NCBI RefSeq assembly: GCF_001571345.1 | Contig: NZ_BCTP01000006.1 | Location: 58,283-122,282, forward strand | Length of the DNA stretch: 64,000 nucleotides | Reading direction: 5' to 3' | From: Komagataeibacter xylinus NBRC 15237 | GTDB lineage: Bacteria > Pseudomonadota > Alphaproteobacteria > Acetobacterales > Acetobacteraceae | Shown here: positions 33,471 to 42,706 of the stretch, in pieces | How positions within the stretch are numbered: position 1 is the first letter of the stretch | How the letters are laid out: each line of letters begins with the position of its first letter | The notes under the pieces: model-generated | The model's input: only the letters and a program-made list of their open reading frames with translations | Told to the model about the DNA's origin: nothing | Databases searched by the model: none | Position numbers and translations under genes: made by a program

Positions 33471-35537
33471 GTGGTCAAAGTAACCGTTGACGGTATTGTG
33501 GTTGATGTCGCGCCCGGTTCTTCCGCGCTACAGGCGTGCGAGGCGGCGGGCAAGGAAATACCGCGCTTTTGCTACCATGAGCGGCTATCGGTCGCGGGCA
33601 ACTGCCGCATGTGCCTTGTTGAAGTATCAGGCGGCCGCAAGCCGGTGGCCTCATGCGGCTTTCCCATCAGTAATGGCATGCAGATCTTTACCGACACCGA
33701 GGTAGTGCGCCGTGCCCGCCGGGCGGTGATGGAGTTCCTGCTCATCAACCACCCGCTTGACTGCCCCATCTGCGACCAAGGTGGCGAGTGCGACCTGCAG
33801 GATCAAGCCTTCGGCTACGGGGCGGACCATTCGCGCTACCGCGAGAACAAGCGCGCTGTGACCGACAAGTATCTTGGCCCGCTGGTCAAGACGGTGATGA
33901 CGCGCTGCATCCAGTGCACGCGCTGCATCCGCTTTTCCACCGAGGTGGCGGGCGTGCCGGAACTCGGCGGCGTGTCACGCGGCGAGAACCTCGAGATCAC
34001 CAATTATGTCGAGAAGGCGCTGACATCCGAACTGTCAGGCAACCTGATCGATATCTGCCCTGTCGGCGCGCTCACTTCGCAACCCTACGCCTTCAGCGCC
34101 CGGCCGTGGGAGCTCAAGCGCACGGACTCCATTGATGTGTGCGATGCGGTGGGCACCAACATCGTCATGCAGGCCCGCGGGGCGTCGGTGCTGCGCATCG
34201 TGCCGCGCATCAATGATGAAGTGAACGAGGAATGGCTGGCCGACAAGGGGCGCTTCGTGGTCGATGGCTTCCGCCGTCGCCGCCTTGACCGGCCCTGGGT
34301 GCGGGTGGACGGCAAACTCCAGCCCGCAAGCTGGGCGGATGCGTTCTCGCTCATTGCAACACGCCTCAAGGGCGTGCCGGGCGCGCGCATTGGCGCAATC
34401 GCGGGTGACATGTGCGACGCCGAGAGCCTGATGGCGCTCAAAGACCTGATGGGCATGCTGGGCTCGCCCAATATCGACTGCCGTCAGGACGGCGCGCGTT
34501 ACGATACATCGCGCCGTGACTTCTACACATTCAATACCGGCATTGCGGGCATTGACGAGGCGGATGCGCTGCTGATCGTAGGCTCCATCCCGCGGCAGGA
34601 GGCCCCGGTGCTCAATGCCCGCATCCGCAGGCGCTTTGTCGATGCGGGACGGGGCAAATTCCCCATCGCCATGATCGGCGCGCCCAATGCCGACCCGACC
34701 TACACGGCAGAAGTGCTGGGCGAGGGGCCGGACACGCTGGGCAAGCTCGCTGCAGGCGAACTGCCTTTTGCCGAGGTGCTGGCCAACGCGAAGAACCCCA
34801 TGATCATCGTGGGCCATGGCGCGCTGACCCGCCCCGACGGGCAGGCCATTGCAAAAGCCTGCTGGGACCTGGCGGTGCAGGTAAATGCCATCCGCCCCGA
34901 CTGGCATGGCTTCAACGTGCTGCACACGGCGGCCAGCCGTATGGCGGGCCTTGACCTTGGCCTCGTGCCCGGCCCGCAGGGGCGTGATGTGGCGGGCATG
35001 CTGGGCGGCGGGGTGGACGTGCTGTGGCTGATGGGCGCCGATGAGTTCGCGGTGCATGACATCGGGCCGGACACCTTCGTCATCTATCAGGGCCATCATG
35101 GTGATGCGGGGGCCGCGCGGGCGGATGTGATCCTGCCGGGCGTGCTCTATGCCGAAAAGCCGGGCACCTACACCAATACCGAAGGCCGCGTGCAACGCGC
35201 TTTCCGCGCGGTCATGCCGCCAGGCGAAGCACGTGAGGACTGGCGCATCCTGCGTGCCTTCTCGGAGGTGGCGGGCCGCAAGCTGCCCTATGACACGATC
35301 GAGGCCCTGCGCGCGCGCATCGCACAGGCGCACCCGGCCTACGGGCAGGTAGCGCACACACGCCTTGGCGCTACGGACACAACGCCCCCGCAGGCGGGCA
35401 GCATGGCGGTGGCGGCAACGCCCTTCCATCCGGTCATCGCCGATTATTACCTGACCCATGCCGTGTGCCGCGCAAGCCCGACCATGGAAACCTGTTCGGG
35501 GATTTACGTGCGCCCCGCAACCGAGGCGGCGGAGTAG
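33471..35537 (+). CDS. nuoG: NADH-quinone oxidoreductase subunit G
   Basis: The 75-kDa-type subunit with three or more Fe-S clusters along the electron path. The 688-residue product has an N-terminal [2Fe-2S] domain ([19 protein letters not shown]), the His/Cys motif [28 protein letters not shown] and CPVGALTS, and then a molybdopterin-oxidoreductase-like domain (from about 220) without cofactor function in complex I. Start is GTG 33471 with a TAGGAA site. It is five bases after nuoF. Confidence 0.95.
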   Translation: MVKVTVDGIVVDVAPGSSALQACEAAGKEIPRFCYHERLSVAGNCRMCLVEVSGGRKPVASCGFPISNGMQIFTDTEVVRRARRAVMEFLLINHPLDCPICDQGGECDLQDQAFGYGADHSRYRENKRAVTDKYLGPLVKTVMTRCIQCTRCIRFSTEVAGVPELGGVSRGENLEITNYVEKALTSELSGNLIDICPVGALTSQPYAFSARPWELKRTDSIDVCDAVGTNIVMQARGASVLRIVPRINDEVNEEWLADKGRFVVDGFRRRRLDRPWVRVDGKLQPASWADAFSLIATRLKGVPGARIGAIAGDMCDAESLMALKDLMGMLGSPNIDCRQDGARYDTSRRDFYTFNTGIAGIDEADALLIVGSIPRQEAPVLNARIRRRFVDAGRGKFPIAMIGAPNADPTYTAEVLGEGPDTLGKLAAGELPFAEVLANAKNPMIIVGHGALTRPDGQAIAKACWDLAVQVNAIRPDWHGFNVLHTAASRMAGLDLGLVPGPQGRDVAGMLGGGVDVLWLMGADEFAVHDIGPDTFVIYQGHHGDAGAARADVILPGVLYAEKPGTYTNTEGRVQRAFRAVMPPGEAREDWRILRAFSEVAGRKLPYDTIEALRARIAQAHPAYGQVAHTRLGATDTTPPQAGSMAVAATPFHPVIADYYLTHAVCRASPTMETCSGIYVRPATEAAE

Positions 35538-35541
35538 GGAC

Positions 35542-36564
35542 ATGGCGGATTTCTTCTTTCACACCACGCTTGGCCAGCTTCTGCTGATCGTGCTCGAATC
35601 CCTTGCGGTGCTCGTGCCGCTGCTGCTTGGCGTGGCCTATCTTACGCTGGCCGAGCGCAAGGTGATGGCCGCGATGCAGTTGCGCAAGGGGCCGAACGTG
35701 AACGGCCCGTTCGGCGTGCTGCAGGCCTTTGCCGATGCCATCAAGATGCTGACCAAGGAGACGGTCATCCCGTCTGGTGCCAACCGGATGCTGTTCCTGT
35801 TTGCGCCCTTCCTCACCTTCTCGCTGGCGATGATCGCGTGGGCGGTCATTCCCACCGGCAACGGGCTGGCCATTGCCAATATCAACGTGGGCATCCTCTA
35901 CCTGCTGGCCATCTCATCGCTCGGTGTTTACGGCATGCTGATTGCGGGCTGGGCGTCAAACTCCAAATACGCTTTTCTCGGCGGGCTACGCTCGGCGGCG
36001 CAGATGGTGTCGTATGAAGTGTCCATCGGGCTGGTGATCGTGTCGGTGCTGCTGGCGGTGGGCAGCCTCAACCTCAATGACATCGTGCTGGCGCAGCGCC
36101 ATGTGTGGTTCTGCCTGCCCATGTTCCCGATGTTCATCGTGTTCTTCATCTCGGCGCTGGCCGAGACCAACCGCGCGCCGTTCGACCTGCCCGAGGGCGA
36201 GAGCGAACTGGTGGCAGGCTTCTTTGTGGAATATTCGGCACTCGCCTTCGGCCTGTTCTTCCTGGGTGAATACGCGAACATGTTCCTCATGTCCGGCATG
36301 GTCAGCATCCTGTTCCTTGGTGGCTGGCTGCCGCCGCTGGCCATTGCACCCTTTACATGGATACCGGGGCCTTTGTGGCTGATCGCCAAGATCCTGTTCT
36401 GCCTGTTCGTCTTCATCTGGGTGCGCGCGACATTTCCCCGCTACCGCTACGACCAGCTCATGCGGCTGGGCTGGAAGGTGTTCCTGCCGTTCTCGCTGGC
36501 GTGGATGGTGCTGACCGCGGGGTTCCTGATGGTAACGGGCCTTCTGCCCGGAGGAGCAGGCTGA
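35542..36564 (+). CDS. nuoH: NADH-quinone oxidoreductase subunit H
   Basis: Membrane subunit that joins the two arms of complex I and lines the quinone channel. The 340-residue product has about eight membrane helices and the conserved [37 protein letters not shown] and [13 protein letters not shown] loops. ATG 35542 is four bases after nuoG and behind GGAGTAGGG; the frame open to 35458 overlaps nuoG. Its stop shares a base with the nuoI start. Confidence 0.96.
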   Translation: MADFFFHTTLGQLLLIVLESLAVLVPLLLGVAYLTLAERKVMAAMQLRKGPNVNGPFGVLQAFADAIKMLTKETVIPSGANRMLFLFAPFLTFSLAMIAWAVIPTGNGLAIANINVGILYLLAISSLGVYGMLIAGWASNSKYAFLGGLRSAAQMVSYEVSIGLVIVSVLLAVGSLNLNDIVLAQRHVWFCLPMFPMFIVFFISALAETNRAPFDLPEGESELVAGFFVEYSALAFGLFFLGEYANMFLMSGMVSILFLGGWLPPLAIAPFTWIPGPLWLIAKILFCLFVFIWVRATFPRYRYDQLMRLGWKVFLPFSLAWMVLTAGFLMVTGLLPGGAG

Positions 36565-37052
36565 TGAATGCGTTAACCAAAGCCGCCCGCTCCATGCTGC
36601 TCGCCGAGCTTGCGGCAGGCATGGGGGCAACGCTGAAGGCGTTTTTCAAGCCCAAGGCCACGATCAACTACCCCTACGAGAAGGGCGTGCTCTCGCCGCG
36701 TTTCAGGGGCGAGCACGCGCTGCGCCGCTACCCCAATGGCGAGGAGCGCTGCATTGCGTGCAAGCTGTGCGAGGCAACGTGCCCTGCCGAGGCGATCACC
36801 ATCGAGGCCGAACCGCGCGATGACGGCTCGCGCCGCACCACGCGCTACGACATCGACATGACCAAATGCATCTATTGCGGCCTGTGCGAGGAAGCCTGCC
36901 CGGTGGATGCGATTGTCGAAGGGCCGAATTATGAGTTCGCGACCGAAACCCGCGAAGAACTGATGTACGACAAGGACAAGCTGCTGGCCAATGGCGACCG
37001 CTGGGAAAGCGTGCTGGCCCGCAGGCTCGAGCTTGATGCCCCGTACCGCTGA
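36564..37052 (+). CDS. nuoI: NADH-quinone oxidoreductase subunit I
   Basis: Carries two [4Fe-4S] clusters (N6a, N6b) close to quinone. The 162-residue product has both ferredoxin motifs, [12 protein letters not shown] and [15 protein letters not shown] 36564 overlaps the nuoH TGA by one base and follows GGAGGAGCAGG; the frame continuing up to 36357 lies within nuoH and is rejected. Confidence 0.96.
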   Translation: MNALTKAARSMLLAELAAGMGATLKAFFKPKATINYPYEKGVLSPRFRGEHALRRYPNGEERCIACKLCEATCPAEAITIEAEPRDDGSRRTTRYDIDMTKCIYCGLCEEACPVDAIVEGPNYEFATETREELMYDKDKLLANGDRWESVLARRLELDAPYR

Positions 37053-37110
37053 ACGTGCATGGCCGCCCCGGCCCATGCCGGGAAAGCCTTGCCAGCAGGA
37101 GGAAACATCC

Positions 37111-37134
37111 ATGCGGCAGGAAACCTACCCATGA
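37111..37134 (+). CDS. Possible seven-codon leader peptide before nuoJ
   Basis: A tiny frame reads MRQETYP then stops. It has an excellent AGGAGG site (37097-37102) eight bases before its ATG, and its TGA overlaps the nuoJ ATG in an ATGA junction. nuoJ itself has a weaker site (AGGAAA). Ribosomes ending here could reinitiate at nuoJ. The layout is seen; expression is inferred. Confidence 0.4.
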   Translation: MRQETYP

Positions 37135-37904
37135 TGACCCAGATTGTCTTTTACGTTTTTGCTGCGGTTCTGGTCCTGTCCGCCACCATGGTGGTGAGCG
37201 CGCGCAACCCCGTGCATTCGGTGCTGTTCCTGATCCTCGCCTTCTTCAACGCAGCCGGGCTGTTCCTCATTGCAGGGGCCGAGTTCCTGGCGATGACGCT
37301 GGTCATTGTCTATGTGGGCGCGGTCGCAGTCCTGTTCCTGTTCGTGGTCATGATGCTGGATGTCAACTTCACGCACATGCGCGAAGGCGTGCAGCGTTAC
37401 GCGCCCATTGGCGGGGTCGTGGGGGGCGTGCTGCTGGTTGAACTGCTCATGGCGTTCATGCACTGGCGCTCGGCAACCAATATCGGCCAGATCGCGCATC
37501 TCGTGCCCTCATCGCCCACGCGCACCAACACGGCGGCTTTGGGCGATGTGATCTACACGCACTACATCTTCCTGTTCCAGGCCTGCGCGCTGGTGCTGCT
37601 CGTGGCCATGATCGGGGCCATTGTGCTCACCCTGCGCGAGCGGCCCACAGGACGGCGGCAGAACATCGACCGCCAGCATGACCGCATGCCTGCCGGTTCA
37701 CTTGAAATGCTGCAGGTGCCGCTTGGCGCGGGCGTTGATGCGCAGGGCGGCTTCCTGCGCCCGCATGAAAGCTACGACATCGCCGCCGTGCCCGGCACCT
37801 ATGGCACCGAGGCCTGGCGCGAGGCGGAAGCACGCGAAGCTGACGGCACCGCGCTGGTGATCGCGACGCCTGCGACTGGCACGAAAGGAGAAGGCAATGA
37901 ATAG
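37131..37904 (+). CDS. nuoJ: NADH-quinone oxidoreductase subunit J
   Basis: Small membrane subunit of complex I with about five helices. The 257-residue product has the conserved [23 protein letters not shown] and [19 protein letters not shown]. It is longer than many NuoJ proteins (about 180-205 residues): after the last helix ([12 protein letters not shown]) a hydrophilic tail of some 75 residues follows, not expected in the membrane. ATG 37131 is overlapped by the stop of a short leader frame; a second ATG follows at 37134. The nuoK start overlaps the last eight bases. Confidence 0.92.
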   Translation: MMTQIVFYVFAAVLVLSATMVVSARNPVHSVLFLILAFFNAAGLFLIAGAEFLAMTLVIVYVGAVAVLFLFVVMMLDVNFTHMREGVQRYAPIGGVVGGVLLVELLMAFMHWRSATNIGQIAHLVPSSPTRTNTAALGDVIYTHYIFLFQACALVLLVAMIGAIVLTLRERPTGRRQNIDRQHDRMPAGSLEMLQVPLGAGVDAQGGFLRPHESYDIAAVPGTYGTEAWREAEAREADGTALVIATPATGTKGEGNE

Positions 37905-38220
37905 CCCGATCGAGGCCATCGGCCTGGCACCCTATCTGAGCATTGGCGCGATCTTGCTGGTGCTTGGCGTGTTCGGCATTTTTCTCAACCGCAAGAACGT
38001 CATCATCATCCTGATGTCGATCGAGTTGATCCTGCTTTCGGCCAATATCAATTTCGTGGCGTTTTCAGCCGCCACCGGCGATCTGTCGGGGCAGGTGATG
38101 ACCCTGTTCGTGCTGACCATCGCGGCGGCGGAATCCGCCATCGGGCTGGCCATTGTCACGGTGTATTTCCGTAATCGCGGCTCGATTGAAGTTGACGATA
38201 TTACGATGATGAAGGGGTAA
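37897..38220 (+). CDS. nuoK: NADH-quinone oxidoreductase subunit K
   Basis: Small membrane subunit of complex I with three helices and two buried acidic residues: [15 protein letters not shown] and the Glu in [13 protein letters not shown]. Length (107 residues) is close to the usual 100-102. An AAAGGAGAAGG site precedes ATG 37897 in the nuoJ end. Confidence 0.95.
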   Translation: MNSPIEAIGLAPYLSIGAILLVLGVFGIFLNRKNVIIILMSIELILLSANINFVAFSAATGDLSGQVMTLFVLTIAAAESAIGLAIVTVYFRNRGSIEVDDITMMKG

Positions 38221-38225
38221 GGGAC

Positions 38226-40163
38226 ATGCAGGCGGCATCCTTCCTGTTTGAAGTGGCGGTCTTCGCGCCCCTGATCGGGTTTCTCCTCGCCGGTGGCTTT
38301 GGCCACCTGATGGGCGATAGTGCTGCGCGGTTCACCACCATTGCCCTCATGCTGTGCGCGGCGCTGTCCGCCATTGGCGTGCTGGGCTTCGAGATGGGGG
38401 GCGTGAACCCGATTGTCGTGCCGGTGGCCGACTGGATCCATGCAGCAGGCTTTGAGGCTGACTGGCAGTTGCGCATGGACATGCTCTCGGTCAGCGTGGT
38501 GGCCATGGTCACGACCGTGTCGCTGCTGGTGCATGTGTACAGCGTGGGCTACATGGCGCATGAGAAGCAGGCGGTCTGCCGCTTCTTCGCCTATCTCTCG
38601 CTGTTCACCTTCGCCATGCTCATGCTGGTCACGTCCGACAACCTGCTCCAGCTCTTCTTTGGCTGGGAAGGGGTGGGGCTCGCGAGCTACCTGCTGATCG
38701 GCTACTGGTATGACCGCCCTGCAGCGTGTGCTGCTGCCATCAAGGCGTTCGTGGTCAACCGCATTGCCGACCTGTTCTTCCTTGTCGGCATCTCGCTCAT
38801 CTATATCCGGCTGGGCAGCGTGTCGTATGATGCGATCTTCGCCGCCATTCCCTATCATGTGCATGACACGTTCCAGCTTTTCGGCACGCATCCGCTGCTG
38901 GAGGTGATTGCCACCCTGCTGTTCATTGGCGCCATGGGCAAGTCGGCGCAACTGTTCCTGCACACCTGGCTGCCCGATGCGATGGAGGGGCCAACCCCGG
39001 TTTCCGCCCTGATCCACGCGGCCACCATGGTTACGGCGGGCGTGTTCCTGATGGTGCGCATGTCGCCGCTGGTGGAACTGGCACCCGTAACGCGCGACCT
39101 GATCATTCTCATTGGTGGCACCACCAGCTTCTTTGCCGCGACCGTTGGGCTGGTGCAGCCCGACATCAAGCGCACCATTGCCTATTCCACCTGCTCGCAG
39201 CTGGGCTACATGTTCGTGGCGGTTGGCGTGGGGGCCTATCAGGCGTCGATGTTCCACCTCACCACGCATGCCTTTTTCAAGGCGCTTCTGTTCCTTGGGG
39301 CGGGCTGCGTGATCCATGCCGTGCATGACGAGCAGGACATGTTCCGCATGGGCGGGCTGTGGCGCAAAATTCCCTATACCTACGCCGCCATGTGGATCGG
39401 CAGCCTCGCACTTGCCGGTATCTTCCCGTTCGCGGGCTACTGGTCGAAGGACGCCATTCTGGAGGCAGCGTGGATGTCAGGCTCCTCCATGGGCCATTAT
39501 GGCTGGGTTATGGGTTGCATCACCGCGTTCCTCACCGCGCTGTATAGCTGGCGGCTGATCTTCCTCGTGTTTCATGGCCAGCCGCGTGACATGCACCTGC
39601 ATGAAGGCGCGCATGAAAGCCCGCCTTCGATGATGGTGCCGCTGGCCGTCCTGTCGGTGGGGGCCGTGCTGGCGGGTGTGGTGCTGGCGCCGTTCTATGT
39701 GGGGGGCAACCAGGCCGGGTTCTGGGGTGGGGCGATTGCCAGCCTGCCGGGGCATGACATCATGGAGCGCCTTGAGCGCACACCGGGCCTGATTGCGCTC
39801 GTGCCGACATTTGCTGGCGTTGCGGGCATTGCGGTGGCCTATCTGTGCTACATGGCAAGCCCCGACATTCCGGCCACGCTGGCGCGCAGCCTGCGCCCGC
39901 TTTATCTGTTCCTGCTCAACAAATGGTATTTCGACGAGGTGTACGATGCCGTGTTCGTGCGCCCCTACCGCGCGCTGGCGCGGCTGTTGTGGAAGGGCGC
40001 TGACGAAGGCGTTGTCGAAGCCATACCCGAAGGGCTGGCCAGGCTGACCGCAGGCACTGCAGGCCAGGCCGTGCGGGTGCAGACCGGGTCGATGGCGGTC
40101 TATGCCTTTTCCATGCTGATCGGGCTGGTGGTGCTGCTGACCACCATCCTGTTCGCCAGCTAA
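38226..40163 (+). CDS. nuoL: NADH-quinone oxidoreductase subunit L
   Basis: Antiporter-like proton-pumping subunit at the far end of the membrane arm. The 645-residue product shows LFFGWEGVGLASYLLIGYW, LHTWLPDAMEGPTPVSALIHAATMVTAG with the key Lys/His region, DIKRTIAYSTCSQLGYM, and the long C-terminal lateral helix region ending at a final membrane segment (MAVYAFSMLIGLVVLLTTI). It is a complete NuoL and not fused to NuoM. nuoN follows after only 25 bases; nuoM is missing from the expected place. Confidence 0.96.
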   Translation: MQAASFLFEVAVFAPLIGFLLAGGFGHLMGDSAARFTTIALMLCAALSAIGVLGFEMGGVNPIVVPVADWIHAAGFEADWQLRMDMLSVSVVAMVTTVSLLVHVYSVGYMAHEKQAVCRFFAYLSLFTFAMLMLVTSDNLLQLFFGWEGVGLASYLLIGYWYDRPAACAAAIKAFVVNRIADLFFLVGISLIYIRLGSVSYDAIFAAIPYHVHDTFQLFGTHPLLEVIATLLFIGAMGKSAQLFLHTWLPDAMEGPTPVSALIHAATMVTAGVFLMVRMSPLVELAPVTRDLIILIGGTTSFFAATVGLVQPDIKRTIAYSTCSQLGYMFVAVGVGAYQASMFHLTTHAFFKALLFLGAGCVIHAVHDEQDMFRMGGLWRKIPYTYAAMWIGSLALAGIFPFAGYWSKDAILEAAWMSGSSMGHYGWVMGCITAFLTALYSWRLIFLVFHGQPRDMHLHEGAHESPPSMMVPLAVLSVGAVLAGVVLAPFYVGGNQAGFWGGAIASLPGHDIMERLERTPGLIALVPTFAGVAGIAVAYLCYMASPDIPATLARSLRPLYLFLLNKWYFDEVYDAVFVRPYRALARLLWKGADEGVVEAIPEGLARLTAGTAGQAVRVQTGSMAVYAFSMLIGLVVLLTTILFAS

Positions 40164-40188
40164 CCCCAAGGATGTCAGGGCCAAACCA

Positions 40189-41613
40189 ATGAACTGGACA
40201 CTTGCTCTGCCCGAAATCGTGCTGGCCCTGTCCGGGCTGGTCATCCTGCTGGCCGGGGTGATGCAAAAGCGCGGTCAGGCTTTCTTTTCATGCACCATGA
40301 TGACGCTGTTCGCCCTGGTGGTGACGGCCGCACTCGTGGTGCTCTCGCCCGATGGCACGGGTTACAGCCATGTCTTCATCAATGATGGTTTTGCGCGTTT
40401 CATGAAGGTGCTGGCGCTGGCGGGGGCGGCACTCTCGCTGGTGCTGGGCATTGGCTATGCACGCGAGATGGAAATCGACAAATTCGAGTTCCCCGTGCTG
40501 GTGCTGTTCTCGACCCTTGGCGCCATGATCATGGCCTCATCGGGCAACCTCATGACGCTGTTCGTGGGGCTCGAACTCTCCTCGCTGTCCATCTACATCC
40601 TGTGCGCCTTTGCGCGTGATCAGGTTACGGCGGCTGAGGCGGGGCTGAAATATTTCGTGCTCGGTTCGCTGGCCTCGGGCATCCTGCTTTATGGCATCTC
40701 GCTGGCCTATGGCTTTGCGGGCACGCTGGATTATGCCGGGTTGCAGCAGGCGGTGCGCGGTAGCGCCGTGCTGCCGGCGGGGCTTATGGTGGGCATCGTG
40801 TTCGTGCTGGTGGGGCTGTGCTTCAAGCTGTCCATGGTGCCGTTCCATATGTGGACGCCCGATGTGTACCAGGGTGCCCCCACCTCGGTCACCGCCTACA
40901 TGGCAGGTGCCCCCAAGATCGCGGCGTTTGCCGTGCTGCTGCGGGTGATGGCGGGGCCGTTCGGCTCCATGGCGCACCAGTGGCAATTGCTGATCGAGGT
41001 GGTCTCGGCGGCGTCGATGGTGTTTGGCGCACTTGCCGCCATACCGCAGGGCAACATCAAGCGGCTCATGGCGTATTCCTCCATCGGGCATATGGGCTAC
41101 GCCATGATCGGGCTTGCGGCGGGCACGGCGGAGGGCACGCGCGGCACGCTGGTCTATCTGGTAACGTATCTGTTCATGAACGTGGGCGCGTTCGCGGGCA
41201 TCGTGGCCATGCGGCGCAAGGGCCGCGCGGTCAGCCGCATCAGCGACCTCGCGGGGCTGGGGCGCAGTGACCCCGGCATGGCGCTGGCCATGGCGGTGTT
41301 CATGTTCTCCATGGCGGGCGCACCGCCGCTGGCAGGCTTCTTTGGCAAGCTCATGGTGTTCTATGCCGCGATCAACGCGCAGCTTTACGGGCTGGCGGCC
41401 ATCGGTATCATCAGTAGCGTGATCGGGGCGTATTATTATATACGCATCGTCAAGATCATGTTTTTTGATGCCGCTGCCCCCGCGCTTGATCGCGCGCCGG
41501 TTTCGGTCTCGTTCGTGTCCGTCGGCATGGGGCTTGTCACGGTGTTCTTCATCGTAGCCCTCGGCCCGGTCGCCACGGCGGCTCAGGCGGCGGCGGCTGC
41601 ATTGTTCAGGTAG
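40189..41613 (+). CDS. nuoN: NADH-quinone oxidoreductase subunit N
   Basis: Antiporter-like membrane subunit next to NuoK. The 474-residue product has LPEIVLALSG at the start, VGLELSSLSIYILCAF, EAGLKYFVLGSLASGILLYG, PFHMWTPDVYQGAPTSVTAYM and NIKRLMAYSSIGHMGYAM. These are NuoN-type, not NuoM-type. The start codon overlaps the stop of a six-codon frame (40172-40192), the only sequence left between nuoL and nuoN. birA follows three bases after the stop. Confidence 0.95.
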   Translation: MNWTLALPEIVLALSGLVILLAGVMQKRGQAFFSCTMMTLFALVVTAALVVLSPDGTGYSHVFINDGFARFMKVLALAGAALSLVLGIGYAREMEIDKFEFPVLVLFSTLGAMIMASSGNLMTLFVGLELSSLSIYILCAFARDQVTAAEAGLKYFVLGSLASGILLYGISLAYGFAGTLDYAGLQQAVRGSAVLPAGLMVGIVFVLVGLCFKLSMVPFHMWTPDVYQGAPTSVTAYMAGAPKIAAFAVLLRVMAGPFGSMAHQWQLLIEVVSAASMVFGALAAIPQGNIKRLMAYSSIGHMGYAMIGLAAGTAEGTRGTLVYLVTYLFMNVGAFAGIVAMRRKGRAVSRISDLAGLGRSDPGMALAMAVFMFSMAGAPPLAGFFGKLMVFYAAINAQLYGLAAIGIISSVIGAYYYIRIVKIMFFDAAAPALDRAPVSVSFVSVGMGLVTVFFIVALGPVATAAQAAAAALFR

Positions 41614-41616
41614 TTC

Positions 41617-42408
41617 ATGACCCATAACCCTCCTGCCTTCCGCACCATGAGCATTCCCCGCAGCGGGGGGCGCGCGTGGCCATTGCAGGTGCATGACAGG
41701 CTCGGCTCCACATCCGACCTGTGCAAGGACATGCTGGCGGCGGGGCACGGGCAGGACGGGCTTGCGGTGCTGGCACTTGAACAGACAGCCGGGCGCGGCA
41801 GCCGGGGGCGCGAATGGCGTAATCCGGGTGGCAATCTGGCGCTGTCGGTCATGCTGGTGGGGCAGGGGGCGGTGGTGCCGGTAGGGGCGTGGCCGTTCAT
41901 TGCGGGCCTTGCGCTGCATGACGCGGTGGCGGGCTTCCTGCCCGAACAGGGCGCGCTGGAACTCAAATGGCCCAATGACCTGCTGCTGCACGGGCGCAAG
42001 ATGGCGGGCATCCTGATCGAGACGGGGGCGGCTGAGGCAGGGCCGTGGCAGGTGATCGGCATGGGCGCCAACCTTGCCGCCGCCCCGCGCATAGAAGGCC
42101 GTGAACTGGCCTGCCTGGCGGAATGTGGCGTTGCGGTCAGCCCGCCCGACATGGCCCGCGCCGTTTTGCAGGCACTCGATAAATGGCTGGAATGCCATGA
42201 GGCGCAGGGGTTTGGCGCCATACGCGCGGCGTGGCTGGCGCGGGCGCACCCGCCGGGCACCAGACTGCGTGTGGTGGCGGGCAACCAGGCTTTCAGTGGC
42301 ACGTTTGCCGGGCTGGCGGATGATGGAATCATGCTGCTCGAAACCCCCGCAGGCCCCCGGCAGGTGGTGACGGGCGAGGTGCTGATGGCGGGTGGCAGGC
42401 AAGAATAA
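41617..42408 (+). CDS. birA: Biotin--[acetyl-CoA-carboxylase] ligase (class I, no DNA-binding domain)
   Basis: Attaches biotin to the acetyl-CoA carboxylase carrier protein using ATP. The 263-residue product has GSTSD, the biotinyl-AMP loop TAGRGSRGREW and KWPNDLLLHGRKMAGILIE, followed by the small C-terminal domain (TFAGLADDGIMLLETPAG). The helix-turn-helix of E. coli BirA is absent, so it is the enzyme-only type and not a repressor. It is three bases after nuoN, as in many alphaproteobacteria. Confidence 0.93.
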   Translation: MTHNPPAFRTMSIPRSGGRAWPLQVHDRLGSTSDLCKDMLAAGHGQDGLAVLALEQTAGRGSRGREWRNPGGNLALSVMLVGQGAVVPVGAWPFIAGLALHDAVAGFLPEQGALELKWPNDLLLHGRKMAGILIETGAAEAGPWQVIGMGANLAAAPRIEGRELACLAECGVAVSPPDMARAVLQALDKWLECHEAQGFGAIRAAWLARAHPPGTRLRVVAGNQAFSGTFAGLADDGIMLLETPAGPRQVVTGEVLMAGGRQE

Positions 42409-42706
42409 TCCGCCCCGATTGCGGAAAGAGATTTAAGTCAGGGGGATTACATGATAATCCCTTGCATGAATTCATCGTGCGTCGTTTTGTTTCGGTGCGG
42501 TGTCGAACGCCATTTTCCGGGCGGGAAATGCGCTGGTTCCACCGCCTGCTTCAGGCCGCGCACACTGCCAGCGACTGGCGAGAGAACAGGATCTTGGCCC
42601 TGATCGGGCTGACAACAGGACAGGCAAACCGGCACGGAACGGGCGTTCCGGGCCCTTTCTTCAAACGCATCTTCCAACCCATGATATCTTGTAACAGGAC
42701 CTTTTA
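42409..42706. other. Intergenic region between birA and rnj
   Basis: Contains a perfect hairpin GGGATTA (42443-42449) / TAATCCC (42455-42461) with a five-base loop. An open frame of 81 codons (42462-42707) has no recognisable product or ribosome binding site and I do not call it. In many alphaproteobacteria coaX lies at this point; I see no trace of it. Confidence 0.5.

Noticed and set aside
38226..40163. NuoL as a NuoL-NuoM fusion that would explain the missing nuoM
   Set aside because: The length (645) and the motif order match NuoL alone; there is only one antiporter-like core.
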